Source: Planctomycetota bacterium
GTDB lineage: Bacteria; Planctomycetota; UBA1135; UBA2386
DNA length: 64,000 bases
Direction: 5' to 3'
NCBI GenBank assembly: GCA_016713175.1
Contig: JADJPQ010000004.1
Span: forward strand, 496,001-560,000
The position numbers and the translations under genes were made by a program. Below the pieces are notes generated by a model, which was given only the letters and a program-made list of their open reading frames with translations, ran no database searches and was not told the DNA's origin. Of this stretch, positions 54,683 to 63,691 are shown in pieces (within the stretch, counting starts at the first letter, position 1; each line of letters begins with the position of its first letter).

Positions 54683-56134
54683 TCAGCGGCGCAGGCGGCG
54701 CAGATCGAGCTGACCGTCGTGCTTGACGCCGTTGCGGACGATCACGATGCGGACCGACCGGCCGGCAAACGCCTGCAGGTCGGCGGCGAGGCCGCGCAGC
54801 GATTCGATCGGCAGTTCGCGTTCGCGGACGCGGCCGAACAGGTCGCGCTCGAGCACGGTGGTCGCGAGCAGCACGTCGCCCGCGGCCAGGCCGAGCGAAC
54901 CGGCGGGGCCGTCCTGTTCGATGGCGGTCACGCGGATCACCGCCGACAGCAGCGGGAACTCGCGCATCCGGCTGCCGGCGTAGAACTGCCGGGTCATCGC
55001 TTCGACCAGTTCGCGGTCGGCGGCGCGGTCGATCTCCTCGACGGTCATGCCGGCCAGCGCATCGATCGTCAACTGCGAGCGCGTGCGGGCCTGGGCCGAA
55101 CGCTCGAGCGCACGGCCGTCGCGGCGCAGCTGCAGCGCGAACGGCCGGTTCGTCGGTGAGGTCAGCAGCAGCCGGGCGTAGTCGAGCTTGTTGCGCAGCG
55201 CGGTTTCGTTGATGGCGGTCAGCACATCGCCGCGGCGGACGCCGGCGAGATCGGCGGGACCGCCGCTCGTTACTTCGCGGACTTGCAGCGCGCCCTCGAC
55301 CTCGTCGACCTCGAGCCCGAGCCAGGCCCCGTCGCCCCCCGAGCCGATCAACTGCTGCTCGAACACCTCGCGGACCTTGTCGATCGGGATCGCGAAACCG
55401 ATGTTCTCGGCGCCCATCGCCATCGCGTTGTTGATGCCGATCAGCCGGCCCTGGATGTTCAGCAGCGCGCCGCCGCTGTTGCCCTGGTTGATCGCCGCGT
55501 CGGTCTGCAGCAGCCCGGTGTACTCGCGCACCTGGTTGTCGGGTGCGCGGACCTTGATCGAACGGCCGGTCGCCGACAGCACGCCCGAGGTGACGGTGTT
55601 GGCGTGGCCCTGCGGGTTGCCGATCGCGATGACGGTCTCGCCGATCATCAGGTCTTCGGAGGTGCCGATCTCGATCGGCTTGACCCGGGTGTCGGGCGGC
55701 AGTTCGAGCTGCAGCAGTGCGAGATCGTTCTCGGGCGAACTGCTGAGCACCTTGGCGGCGTAGGCGGAGCCGTCGCGGAACTTCACCTGCGCGGTGAAGC
55801 CGTTGAAGGCGAGCAGCGGGAACGCGACGTGCCAGTTGGTGATCACGAAGCCGTTCTCGTCGAGCACGACGCCGGAGCCCTGTTCTTCCGCCGGCTGGCC
55901 GCGGCGCGCGAGCTGCGCGTTCTGGATGTAGACCGAGACGACCGAGTCGGCGACCTTCTGGACGGCGCGGACGACCGGCGTCATCCGTTCCGCCCGATCG
56001 TGTTCGCCGGCTTCGGCGACGCGCAAGGCGCCGCGGGCCTTCAGCGGTGGGTCTTGCTGGCTCGGCAAGCCAGGCGCCAGAGCGGCAGCCACGGACAGCA
56101 ACAACGGGAAACTCGGTGTCAGCGGCGTTTGCAT
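54683..56134 (-). CDS. HtrA/DegP-type serine protease with PDZ domains
   Basis: A 483-residue periplasmic protease. After a signal peptide (about 1-28) come the trypsin-like domain (about 60-270) and two PDZ regions (about 275-360 and 395-475). The catalytic triad is visible: H102 in TNWHVAF, D near 132 in NDLALL and S220 in GNSGGALLN. Such enzymes degrade or hold misfolded envelope proteins. ATG 56134 gives the best signal; ATG 56152 is six codons further upstream. Divergent from the thioesterase gene. Confidence 0.92.
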   Translation of the reverse strand: MQTPLTPSFPLLLSVAAALAPGLPSQQDPPLKARGALRVAEAGEHDRAERMTPVVRAVQKVADSVVSVYIQNAQLARRGQPAEEQGSGVVLDENGFVITNWHVAFPLLAFNGFTAQVKFRDGSAYAAKVLSSSPENDLALLQLELPPDTRVKPIEIGTSEDLMIGETVIAIGNPQGHANTVTSGVLSATGRSIKVRAPDNQVREYTGLLQTDAAINQGNSGGALLNIQGRLIGINNAMAMGAENIGFAIPIDKVREVFEQQLIGSGGDGAWLGLEVDEVEGALQVREVTSGGPADLAGVRRGDVLTAINETALRNKLDYARLLLTSPTNRPFALQLRRDGRALERSAQARTRSQLTIDALAGMTVEEIDRAADRELVEAMTRQFYAGSRMREFPLLSAVIRVTAIEQDGPAGSLGLAAGDVLLATTVLERDLFGRVRERELPIESLRGLAADLQAFAGRSVRIVIVRNGVKHDGQLDLRRLRR

Positions 56135-56219
56135 CGCGGTCAGGTCTCGCATCGCGGGGGTGGTCACATTACGAAGCGGACTGGCGATAGCTCCAGACTC
56201 CACCCGAGACAACCTCGCG

Positions 56220-56633
56220 ATGAGCCCGACCGGTCCGTTCCGTATTGCCGTACCGCTGCGCTGGGTCGACGTCGATGCCGAGGGCATCGTCAACAACGCG
56301 GTCTATGCCAGCCTGATGGAACAGGCGCGCTACCAGTACTTCGCGGCGCTCTTGGTGGTGGCTGGCGGCAAGGTGCCCTTCGTGCTCGCGGAGGCGACGA
56401 CGCGGTATCTCCGGCCGGGCCGCCATGGCATGCGCACCGAGGTGACGGTGCGGACGACGCGGTTGCAGAACAGCAGCTTTCGGATGGAGTATGAGGTGCT
56501 GGGCGACGGCGAAGTGCTGGTGACGTCCGAGGTGGTCTTGGTGTGGGTGGGACCCGATCTGCGACCGTGCCCGATTCCCGACGCCGTCCGGCAGGCGATC
56601 GCGGCTCGCGAGGGCATCGTGGTGCGCGCGTAG
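56220..56633 (+). CDS. Hotdog-fold acyl-CoA thioesterase
   Basis: A 137-residue thioesterase of the 4-hydroxybenzoyl-CoA/YbgC type. The N-terminal VDVDAEGIVNNAVYASLMEQAR contains the asparagine/glutamate pattern around the active-site aspartate of this family. It hydrolyses acyl-CoA or acyl-ACP thioesters. It starts at ATG 56220 and is convergent with the YkgJ-like gene. Confidence 0.87.
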   Translation: MSPTGPFRIAVPLRWVDVDAEGIVNNAVYASLMEQARYQYFAALLVVAGGKVPFVLAEATTRYLRPGRHGMRTEVTVRTTRLQNSSFRMEYEVLGDGEVLVTSEVVLVWVGPDLRPCPIPDAVRQAIAAREGIVVRA

Positions 56634-56636
56634 CGC

Positions 56637-57245
56637 CTAGGTTCCGGCCCGACGCGCGGCGGCGAACGCGCGTTCGACGTCGTCGGGCTCGGCGTGCAAC
56701 ATCGCTGCCAGGGCGGACCGCAGTTCGGCCTGGCCGTCGGGCCCCAGGCCGGCGCTGGCGCCGAGCCCGAGGGCGAAGGCGTCGGTGTCACAGGGAATGT
56801 CGCCGGCGCCGCGACTGTGCCGTTCGCAGGCCGTGGCGTCGAAGGAGGCCCACGAACGACAGGGCAGCGGGCGCGCGGCGTAGACACTGCAGCGGCCATC
56901 GATCAGCAGCGGGCAGGCCAGTGCGGCGAGTGCCCCCCAGGGCATGGCCGCCGTGCACGTCGCGGCGGCGGTGACGGCGGCGATGCGTTCTTGGCGCTGC
57001 TGCGGCGGCAGCCGATCGATGGCGGCGCGCAGGTGGATCGCTTCGGGCAGGGTCACGCCCACGGGGTGCCGGCAGCAGAACGAGCAGCCGGCCTGGCAGG
57101 CGCGCACGGCGGCACTCGGGGACGCGGCGAGTTCCCGGTCGACTGCTGCTTGCACGCTCGCAGCCCGGGTCGCCGGATCGGCGGCGGCACCGCGCGCCGC
57201 CGTCTGCGCCAATTCGAGCCCGCGATAGAACGCCGAGTTGCTCAT
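56637..57245 (-). CDS. YkgJ-family cysteine-cluster protein
   Basis: A 202-residue protein with a cysteine set CQAGCSFCCRHPV (about 50-62) followed by further cysteines (ALACPLLIDGRCSVYAARPLPCRSW, residues about 107-131). This is the CxxxCxxCC...C...C pattern of the YkgJ zinc- or iron-binding family, whose function is unknown. ATG 57245 fits known starts. It is divergent from the second blaI gene; its promoter region is about 95 bases away from the BlaI operators. Confidence 0.85.
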   Translation of the reverse strand: MSNSAFYRGLELAQTAARGAAADPATRAASVQAAVDRELAASPSAAVRACQAGCSFCCRHPVGVTLPEAIHLRAAIDRLPPQQRQERIAAVTAAATCTAAMPWGALAALACPLLIDGRCSVYAARPLPCRSWASFDATACERHSRGAGDIPCDTDAFALGLGASAGLGPDGQAELRSALAAMLHAEPDDVERAFAAARRAGT

Positions 57246-57338
57246 CGGCGGGCAACCGTAACCTCGCCAGGGGCGTCGCGCCGGATCGGGAACAACTCCG
57301 CGATTGCCGCCGGCCGACGGAAATCCGGGAAGCTTGTT

Positions 57339-57356
57339 CAACTACCGGAGTAGTTG
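57339..57356 (+). promoter_or_regulatory. BlaI-type operator 1 of the second locus
   Basis: Palindrome CAACTAC-CGGA-GTAGTTG with 7-base arms, of the CTAC-N4-GTAG form, 24 bases before the blaI start at 57380. It is centred 22 bases before a second copy, about two helical turns, so two repressor dimers could bind side by side. Confidence 0.65.
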
Positions 57357-57362
57357 CTGCCG

Positions 57363-57376
57363 ACTACCTCGGTAGT
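57363..57376 (+). promoter_or_regulatory. BlaI-type operator 2 of the second locus
   Basis: Palindrome ACTACC-TC-GGTAGT (6-base arms), again CTAC-N4-GTAG, ending three bases before the blaI ATG at 57380. The closeness to the start suggests that a bound repressor covers the transcription start. Confidence 0.65.
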
Positions 57377-57379
57377 AGA

Positions 57380-57784
57380 ATGGCCGTCACGATGAAAGCA
57401 CCGAAGAACCTCGGCGAACTGCAACTGGCGATCCTGCGCGTGCTGTGGGACCGCGGCGAAGCGGCGGTTGCCGACGTGCACGCGGCGTTGGCCGATCGCG
57501 GCCTCGCGCTGACGACGATCGCGACGATGCTGCGCAAGATGGAGGACAAGCGGCTGGTCAAGCACCGCGAGAACGGCCGCCAGTTCCTCTACAGGGCGGT
57601 CGCGGCGCCGGAGCTGGTGCACAAGCACATGGTCGGCGATCTGGTCGAGCGGTTGTTCGACGGCGATCCGCTGGCGCTGGTGTCGCACCTGCTCGCCGAG
57701 GGCGACGTCGATCTCGAGGAACTGGAGGCCCTGCGGCAACGCGTCCGCGCAGCGCAGGCGGCGCGCAAGGAGGGACCGCGATGA
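57380..57784 (+). CDS. BlaI/MecI-family transcriptional repressor (second copy)
   Basis: A 134-residue winged-helix repressor: LGELQLAILRVLWDRGEAAV, DVHAALADRGLALTTIATML and the wing. The C-terminal helices are longer and more acidic than in the first copy. ATG 57380 or 57392 (MKAPKNLGELQ) may be used. The stop overlaps the M56 gene (ATGA). Autoregulation through the two palindromes directly upstream is likely. Confidence 0.92.
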   Translation: MAVTMKAPKNLGELQLAILRVLWDRGEAAVADVHAALADRGLALTTIATMLRKMEDKRLVKHRENGRQFLYRAVAAPELVHKHMVGDLVERLFDGDPLALVSHLLAEGDVDLEELEALRQRVRAAQAARKEGPR

Positions 57785-59082
57785 ACCCGACGTTCCTCGA
57801 CGTGCCGTTGGCCTGGATCGGCACCTGGGCGATCCACGCCGCGATGGTGACGTTCCTGCTGCTGGCGATCAGCTGGTGCGGTGGTGCGCGTCGGCTCACG
57901 CGGCCCGGCGTCTGGCGCTTTGCGCTGCTGTCGGCGCTGGCGACCGCGACGCTGCAACTGCTGGTGGCGCCGACCTGGCTGGATTTCACCGCCTGGGTTC
58001 CGGCGGAACCGGGTGCGTTGGTCGGGTCGTTCGCCGCGGACGCCGTACCGGCGGCCGACCTGACGATGCCGGCACCGGCGGCGTCGGCCGGACCCGACTG
58101 GACCGACGAGCTGCCGCTGGTCTTCGCCGCCTGCGCCGTCGCACTGGCGACCTTGGGTGTGCTCGGGCTGTTGCGTTCGCGCGCGGCCCTGCAGACGTTG
58201 CTGGCGCGCCGGCAACCGGTCGATGATCCGCGCGTGCTGGCGATGGCAGGCTCGGTCGCCGGCCAGCTCGGACTGCGGCAGACGCCGCAGTTGTCGCGCT
58301 GCGAAGCCCTGGCGACGCCGGTGGCGTTCGGGTTCGTGCGGCCCGAGATCTGCTTGCCGGCACGCGTCGCGACGCTCGACGACGAGGCGTTGCGCGCGCT
58401 GCTGGCGCACGAACTGGCGCATCTGCGCCACGGCGATGCCGGCTGGCTGTGGGCTGGCGCATGGTTGCAGGCCCTGTTCCCGTGGCATCCGGCGGTCCGG
58501 ATCGCGCGGCGACGGCTGTACGACGCGACCGAGCTGCGCTGCGACGCGATTGCCGCGAGCTGCGCTGGCCCGCTGGCGGTCGCCAACTGTCTGCTCGAGG
58601 TCGCGACCTGGCTGCGGCCGCCGGCAACCCTGCCGCGTGGGGCGCTGGCGATGGCGGCGCGACCGTCGGCGCTGCGCGTGCGCGTCGAAGCGGCGCTGCG
58701 TGGCGAACGGGTCGCGACGTGGCCGCGCTGGTGGCCTGGCGCTGCCATGGCAATCGCGACCGGCGCGCAGGTGCTGGTGCTGCCTGGCGTCGCCATCACG
58801 GACCCGCCGGTCGCCGAAGCCCCGGATCCGTGGTCCGCGACCGGCGACGCGAACGAACTGTTCGCCGGGCTCGCGACCGGATACGCGCATCTGCAGGCGG
58901 AGGCCTTGCAACTGCGCCAGGAACTGGCGTCGAGCGCCGATCCGGCGCTGCGTGCCATGCTGACCGAACTCGAATTGCGGGTGGCGAGGCTCGCGGCGGC
59001 GCAACTGCGCCTGCGCGATCTTGCCGCGATGACTGCCGAAGAACCGTTGGTTTCCGACCCTGAACGAAGGAGTTCCCGATGA
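57781..59082 (+). CDS. M56-family membrane metallopeptidase, BlaR1-like (second copy)
   Basis: A 433-residue protein with about four membrane helices, zinc motif HELAH (about 210-214) followed by the downstream ELRCDAIAA glutamate, and a C-terminal soluble part (about 345-433) ending in a helical region. There is no penicillin-binding sensor domain. It should cleave its BlaI partner on an unknown signal. ATGA overlaps link it to blaI before and to the coiled-coil gene after, so the three form one operon. Confidence 0.88.
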   Translation: MNPTFLDVPLAWIGTWAIHAAMVTFLLLAISWCGGARRLTRPGVWRFALLSALATATLQLLVAPTWLDFTAWVPAEPGALVGSFAADAVPAADLTMPAPAASAGPDWTDELPLVFAACAVALATLGVLGLLRSRAALQTLLARRQPVDDPRVLAMAGSVAGQLGLRQTPQLSRCEALATPVAFGFVRPEICLPARVATLDDEALRALLAHELAHLRHGDAGWLWAGAWLQALFPWHPAVRIARRRLYDATELRCDAIAASCAGPLAVANCLLEVATWLRPPATLPRGALAMAARPSALRVRVEAALRGERVATWPRWWPGAAMAIATGAQVLVLPGVAITDPPVAEAPDPWSATGDANELFAGLATGYAHLQAEALQLRQELASSADPALRAMLTELELRVARLAAAQLRLRDLAAMTAEEPLVSDPERRSSR

Positions 59083-60347
59083 AGCCTGTGACCTGGTTGC
59101 GTATCCCGATCCTGTTGGCCGCGTCGTCGATGCTGGCGTTCGCGCAGCAGCAGCCTGCCAAGTCGACCCAAGGGGGCGGCGGCGCCCGTCAGGCGCACGA
59201 AGCGCGGATCGATGAACTGCTCGAACTGCTGGCGCAGGATGAACTGTCGCCTGAGGCGCGGGAGCAGATGCGGGCGACCCTGCAGAAGCTGCGGGCCGAA
59301 CTGCGCGACGCGAGGAGCGCCGCGGCAGCACGCTCCGACCGTGCGCGCGAGGTTCTGGATCGGGTCAAGGAAAAGCAGGTGAACCGCGAGAAGGCGGCGG
59401 CTGACGCGACGGAGATTCATGCCCAGCACCTGCAGGACCTGTTGCGCACGCATGGCTTGGGCGGCGCCACTGAGGAGACGGTCAAGGCCTATGATCTGCT
59501 GCTGCGAGAGCACGCGATTGCGGGTCAGGGCAAGGCGGCGGCCGAGGCGGCCGAGCTGTGGCGCGGGCTCGTGCACGCGGGTGACGGTCAGGTCTGGGAT
59601 GAGGCGCACAAAAAAGCGTTCGCGCGGGCGACGGCGGAACAGTGGCACAACCGTGCGATGCAGGAACACGCCCGCGCGATGGCTGAGCAGGCCAAGGCGC
59701 ACCACGATGCAGCGGCAGCCGAGGGCGGCGATGCGGGAGCCCTTCGCGAGCAGTTCCTGGATCTCATCCGGAAGGCGATGAATGACTCGAAGGGGGGGCA
59801 GCAGGCCGCAGCCGAAGCGATCGACCAGGCCAAGGTGGCGCACGAGCAGGCCTTGGTCGCCGAGCGAGCTGCTGCGGCGGCCGCCCACGACGAAGCGGCG
59901 AAGGCCCACGCCAAGGCCATGGCCGAACACGCTGCGGCGCATCAGCGCCAGCCGGCGGCCGCAGCGCAGGCTGAGGACGTGCGCGCGCTGATCGAGGAGA
60001 TGCGCGCCGAGATGGCGCAGATCCGCAAGTTGATGAAGGAGATCCGCGCGCAGGCCAAGAGCGGAGCCAGCGGTAGTGGGGCCGGTGGCATGGCGCAGAC
60101 CAACGATGCGACGACCGCTCCGCGGTCACTGTTTGGTGGCACCGGCGTCGGTCAGCATGGCGATGGCCATGGGGACGGCCATGGGGAAGGGCATGGTGGC
60201 AGCGCGGGTGGTTCGTCGCTCTTCGGATCGGGCAGTTCCGGTTCCGGACAAGGTTCCGGAACGAGCGAGCGGCGCAGCGCCAGGTCGTTCTTCGGCGGAA
60301 CGCACGGTGGCAGTGGCACAGGTGTGTCCGTGGGCGGCGGCCGCTGA
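59079..60347 (+). CDS. Secreted alanine-rich coiled-coil protein in the BlaI/M56 operon
   Basis: A 422-residue exported protein with a signal peptide (about 1-22). Residues about 35-330 are almost fully helical, rich in A, E, K, Q and H with heptad spacing, broken near 115-130. The tail (about 330-422) is G/S/H-rich with repeated HGDGH units, a possible metal-binding segment. No known family. Its gene is coupled to the protease by an ATGA overlap, so it may carry the signal sensed by the M56 protein or be the regulon's output. That is an inference. Confidence 0.72.
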   Translation: MKPVTWLRIPILLAASSMLAFAQQQPAKSTQGGGGARQAHEARIDELLELLAQDELSPEAREQMRATLQKLRAELRDARSAAAARSDRAREVLDRVKEKQVNREKAAADATEIHAQHLQDLLRTHGLGGATEETVKAYDLLLREHAIAGQGKAAAEAAELWRGLVHAGDGQVWDEAHKKAFARATAEQWHNRAMQEHARAMAEQAKAHHDAAAAEGGDAGALREQFLDLIRKAMNDSKGGQQAAAEAIDQAKVAHEQALVAERAAAAAAHDEAAKAHAKAMAEHAAAHQRQPAAAAQAEDVRALIEEMRAEMAQIRKLMKEIRAQAKSGASGSGAGGMAQTNDATTAPRSLFGGTGVGQHGDGHGDGHGEGHGGSAGGSSLFGSGSSGSGQGSGTSERRSARSFFGGTHGGSGTGVSVGGGR

Positions 60348-60410
60348 CCGGTCCCGTTCCTGTCCCAGCCAGCAGGTCGGTTGACGGAACGACGCGCACC
60401 GCGCAACGTG

Positions 60411-62123
60411 ATGCGCCCCATGCGTTCGCTCGCGCTGCTGTGCGTTTGGTTGTCGTGTTCCCTGCTGCTGGCGCAGACGCCGGTGGTGACGTTTGCCGGT
60501 GAAACGATGCGCCTGCGGTCGGCGTCGGTGACGCCAAGCGGCGGCCAGTTCAACGTCACGTTGACGATGGAGAACGACAACGCCGACGGCGGTCTGCCGA
60601 CCAGCTATCGTCGCTGGTGGCACTGTCAGATCGGCAACCTGAACCCGGCGGGCACGACGCTGGTGATCACGATTGCCAATGCCGGCTACACCGACGTGAT
60701 CCTGCCGGTCTGGGCGCAGTCGACGAATGGCACGGTGTTCTCGGCCTACACGCGCTGCCCGCTGAGTGCGGTGCCGACGCAGCCGAGCAGCACGACGCAT
60801 CGGTTCACGCTGACGACGCCCGCCGGCGTCACCGCGATCCGGCTGGCGAAGTACTTCCCGTACACCGTCACCCGCAAGGATGCGTTCGTGCAGTCGCTCG
60901 TCGGCCAGCCGCGATTGCGCAGCCTGTCGGTACTCGGCAACTCGCAGCAGGGTCGGCCGATCCATCGGCTGGTGTTCACCGACGGCAGCGTTCCGGACAC
61001 CAACAAGCAGCGGATCTGGATCCACTCGGGCATCCATCCGGCCGAGACGACCAGCTACTTCACCTGCGAAGGGCTGGTGGCGTGGTTGCTGTCGGGTGAT
61101 CCGTACGCCGAGGTGCTGCTCGATCGCACGATCCTCGAACTGGTGCCGATGGCCAACCCGGACGGCGTCGCGCTCGGCAACTATCGCGTCAACGCCAATT
61201 CGGCCAACCTGGAGGACGAATGGGCGTCGCCGTACGCCAGCCCGGAGCCCGAGATCGTCGCGCTGCGCACGGCGATCGCATCCCACATGGGCACGCTGGC
61301 GGCACCCGGCAGCAATCCGATCACCGTGCTGCTGAACCTGCACAGTTCGCACAACGTCGCCTATCCGTTCCATTTCCAGCACACCGCCAACGCCAACTGG
61401 AACCCGGTGACCAGCAACTCCGGCGTGATCCCGATCGTCAACCAGATCGAAGGGCAGTGGATCACGCGCTTCCGCGCCGCCAGTCCGTTCGTCGCGCGCG
61501 GCAGCACGCAGACCAGTTCGGCCGGGGCGCCGACGCGGCCGTTCGTCGAGTCGATGATGCACGATCGCTGGAGCGCGCAGGCGACCTGGACCGGGGCGCC
61601 GAACTTCGAGCGGCCGGTGATGGCGATCACGTTCGAGGGCACGTACGGGCGCGCGGCCGACACGTTGACGTGGAACACCGAGGCGGACTACCGGCAGGTC
61701 GGCGCCGAGATGGGGCGGGCGTTGTTCGACTATCTGGGGCTGCAATTGACGGCGTCGGTGACGCCGATCGGTTCGCCGTGCGTCAGCGTCGCCCTGCAGG
61801 GATCCCTGGCGCCGCAGGGCAATGCCTACGTGGCCAACCTGGCGATTGCCGGCGCGCCGGCGAACGCGCTCGGCTTCCTGGTGTTCGGCTTTGCGAACCC
61901 GACCGTGCCGCTGCCCGCGCCGTGGCAGAACTGCCTGTTGCGCGCGTCGCTCGACGCGACGGTGACGGTGCCGATCAACGGTCTGGGACTCGGCCAGAGC
62001 CAGCTCGGGCTGCCGGCGTGGCCGGGTTTGCGGGTGTTTGCGCAGGCGGTGGTCGCCGATCTGACGCAGCCGGTGCCGGCGGTCGACACCAGCAACGCGC
62101 TCGAACTCGCGAACGACTACTGA
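60411..62123 (+). CDS. M14-family zinc carboxypeptidase, secreted
   Basis: A 570-residue exported metallopeptidase. After a signal peptide (about 1-22) and a beta-sandwich domain (about 25-140), the M14 domain (about 150-440) has the zinc ligands HPAE (H209, E212) and H311 in LNLHSSH, with the catalytic glutamate E409 in ITFEGTYG. The last 120 residues are a beta-rich module like those of other secreted proteins here. It probably trims peptide or peptidoglycan C-termini outside the cell. ATG 60411 is used; 60420 is also possible. Its stop overlaps the methyltransferase start. Confidence 0.9.
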   Translation: MRPMRSLALLCVWLSCSLLLAQTPVVTFAGETMRLRSASVTPSGGQFNVTLTMENDNADGGLPTSYRRWWHCQIGNLNPAGTTLVITIANAGYTDVILPVWAQSTNGTVFSAYTRCPLSAVPTQPSSTTHRFTLTTPAGVTAIRLAKYFPYTVTRKDAFVQSLVGQPRLRSLSVLGNSQQGRPIHRLVFTDGSVPDTNKQRIWIHSGIHPAETTSYFTCEGLVAWLLSGDPYAEVLLDRTILELVPMANPDGVALGNYRVNANSANLEDEWASPYASPEPEIVALRTAIASHMGTLAAPGSNPITVLLNLHSSHNVAYPFHFQHTANANWNPVTSNSGVIPIVNQIEGQWITRFRAASPFVARGSTQTSSAGAPTRPFVESMMHDRWSAQATWTGAPNFERPVMAITFEGTYGRAADTLTWNTEADYRQVGAEMGRALFDYLGLQLTASVTPIGSPCVSVALQGSLAPQGNAYVANLAIAGAPANALGFLVFGFANPTVPLPAPWQNCLLRASLDATVTVPINGLGLGQSQLGLPAWPGLRVFAQAVVADLTQPVPAVDTSNALELANDY

Positions 62124-62656
62124 TGCCGCCGGGATGCGCCGGCGAACCGTCGGGCTGGCTGCTCCGGCATGCGGCCCTGCTGCCGCCGGGAGGCACGGTG
62201 CTCGATCTCGCGTGCGGCGAGGGTCGGCATGTGCGCTGGCTGCGGTCGCTCGGGCGCCGGGTCTGCGCGGTGGATCGCGATGTCGCCGCCGTGACCGCAG
62301 CGTGGGGGAGCGATCCGGAGGTCGAGATCGTCGCGGCCGATCTGGAGGGCGCACCATGGCCGCTCGGCGAACGGACATTCGCCGGCGTGGTGGTCACCAA
62401 CTACCTGTGGCGACCGCTGCTGCCGCGCGTTGTCGCGGCGGTCGCGCCGGGCGGCGTGCTGCTCTACGAGACGTTCGCCGTCGGCCACGAGGTGTTCGGC
62501 CGGCCGCGCAACCCGGGCTTCCTGCTGCGGGAAGGGGAACTACTGGCGGCGGCAGCGGGGCTGCGCGTCGTCGCCTGCGAGCACGGGTCCGACGGGGTGC
62601 CGCCGGTCGCTGTCCGGCAACGGATCGCTGCGGTGCGCGATCGCGACGGCCGATGA
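62123..62656 (+). CDS. Class I SAM-dependent methyltransferase
   Basis: A 177-residue methyltransferase with the SAM motif VLDLACGEGRHVRWL (about 25-39), the acidic residue in CAVDRD (about 50) and VVTNYLWRPLLP (about 90). The substrate is unknown. The start at 62123 shares one base with the carboxypeptidase stop (TGATG). The 221 bases after it hold no gene that I can support. Confidence 0.85.
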   Translation: MPPGCAGEPSGWLLRHAALLPPGGTVLDLACGEGRHVRWLRSLGRRVCAVDRDVAAVTAAWGSDPEVEIVAADLEGAPWPLGERTFAGVVVTNYLWRPLLPRVVAAVAPGGVLLYETFAVGHEVFGRPRNPGFLLREGELLAAAAGLRVVACEHGSDGVPPVAVRQRIAAVRDRDGR

Positions 62657-62877
62657 CGGTGTCTGGTGCCTCCCGGGTGCCCCGGCGACGCTGACGGGTC
62701 CGGTCCACAGCCACCTCGACACCGGGAGCGAGCAGAACGGCAAACGCGCAAACGGGCAAGTCCAGGTCTTGTTCTACGCACTGGCCCCAGGCACGATTCC
62801 AGTGACATCACCCGGACGAATCGGGAAGGCTCCGGTCGTGATGAGCTGTCGGTGCGATTGAAGACCAGGAGAACACC

Positions 62878-63691
62878 ATGAAGAAGGACAAGATCGCCGA
62901 ACTGCTCTTGCATTTCGAAGCCCTGGTCAGCGTCGAGCAGGGAATCGAGTTCTGGTTGGCGCGGGATCTGCAAGCCCTGCTCGAGTACGAACGGTGGGAG
63001 AACTTCGCGGCTCTCCTGGATCGTGCCAGGATCGCCTGTGGCACAGCCGGCCAGAGAGTGTCCGACCATTTTCGTGACGTCACGAAAATGGTCCGTCTCG
63101 GGTCCGGCGCCGAGCGCGCGGTTGCCGACGTCGCCATGACGCGCTACGGCTGCTATCTGCTGGCCAGACGGGGACCCGAACAGGCAATCGCCTTCGCCAG
63201 ACCTACTTCGCGGTTCGGGGCGATCGAGCAGACTGCTCGAAGTCGATCGGGTTCGCGCTCGGGGGTGGGGGGCTGTCGGCGGTGATCTCGGGGTGGGGAT
63301 GGGCAGGCTTTGCGGGCGCGAAGGGCGACAAGGCGTTGTTCGGTGGACTCTCGACAAGCCAGATGAAGGAACGGTTGAGCGTGCCAACCGGCCGACCCCT
63401 GGCGGCTCCTCCCGACGGGACATCAAGGCAGGATCGCCAAGCGGATGACGTCCAACCCGTGGCGCGACTGCGCACGAACCGGACATCACCCGGGAGCACG
63501 TCGACAACAACACCCAAGTGCGTGTGGCGATGGCCGCCCGCGGAATCATCCCCGAGCAACTCCCGCCCGCAGAGGATCTACTGCGTGTGCGGCGCCGTCT
63601 GACCCGGGAGGCCAAGGACCTGCCGTCGCCGCATTCACCGCCAGCGGCTGCGAAGGGCGCAAGGAAGGCCAGAGTCAGGCGTAAGCGCTGA
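62878..63691 (+). pseudogene. Decayed DNA-damage-inducible protein D (dinD-like)
   Basis: Remains of a DinD-type protein. The first part (from ATG 62878) reads FEALVSVEQGIEFWLARDLQ-like DinD sequence with EYERWENF, GQRVSDHFRDVTKMV and MTRYGCYLLA, then leaves the frame after IAFA near 63190. Matching pieces continue in other frames (QTYFAVR, KGDKALFGGLSTSQMKERL, AKRMTSN, and finally ITREHVDNNTQV to the TGA at 63691). At least three frame changes make this a clear pseudogene. DinD is often acquired horizontally. The 3' end overlaps the convergent gcvP gene by 17 bases. Confidence 0.8.
63064..63093. repeat. Perfect 30-base palindrome inside the dinD remnant
   Basis: Positions 63064-63093 form two perfect 15-base inverted arms with no spacer (left arm begins GACCATTTTCG, right arm ends CGAAAATGGTC). 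It encodes the conserved DHF...KMV peptide of DinD. It may be a regulatory or cruciform site, or a chance result of coding an intrinsically palindromic peptide. Confidence 0.85.

Noticed and set aside
60126..62378. Minus-strand open frame of 750 codons opposite the M14 carboxypeptidase
   Set aside because: Arginine-rich shadow frame; all zinc ligands of the carboxypeptidase are on the plus strand.
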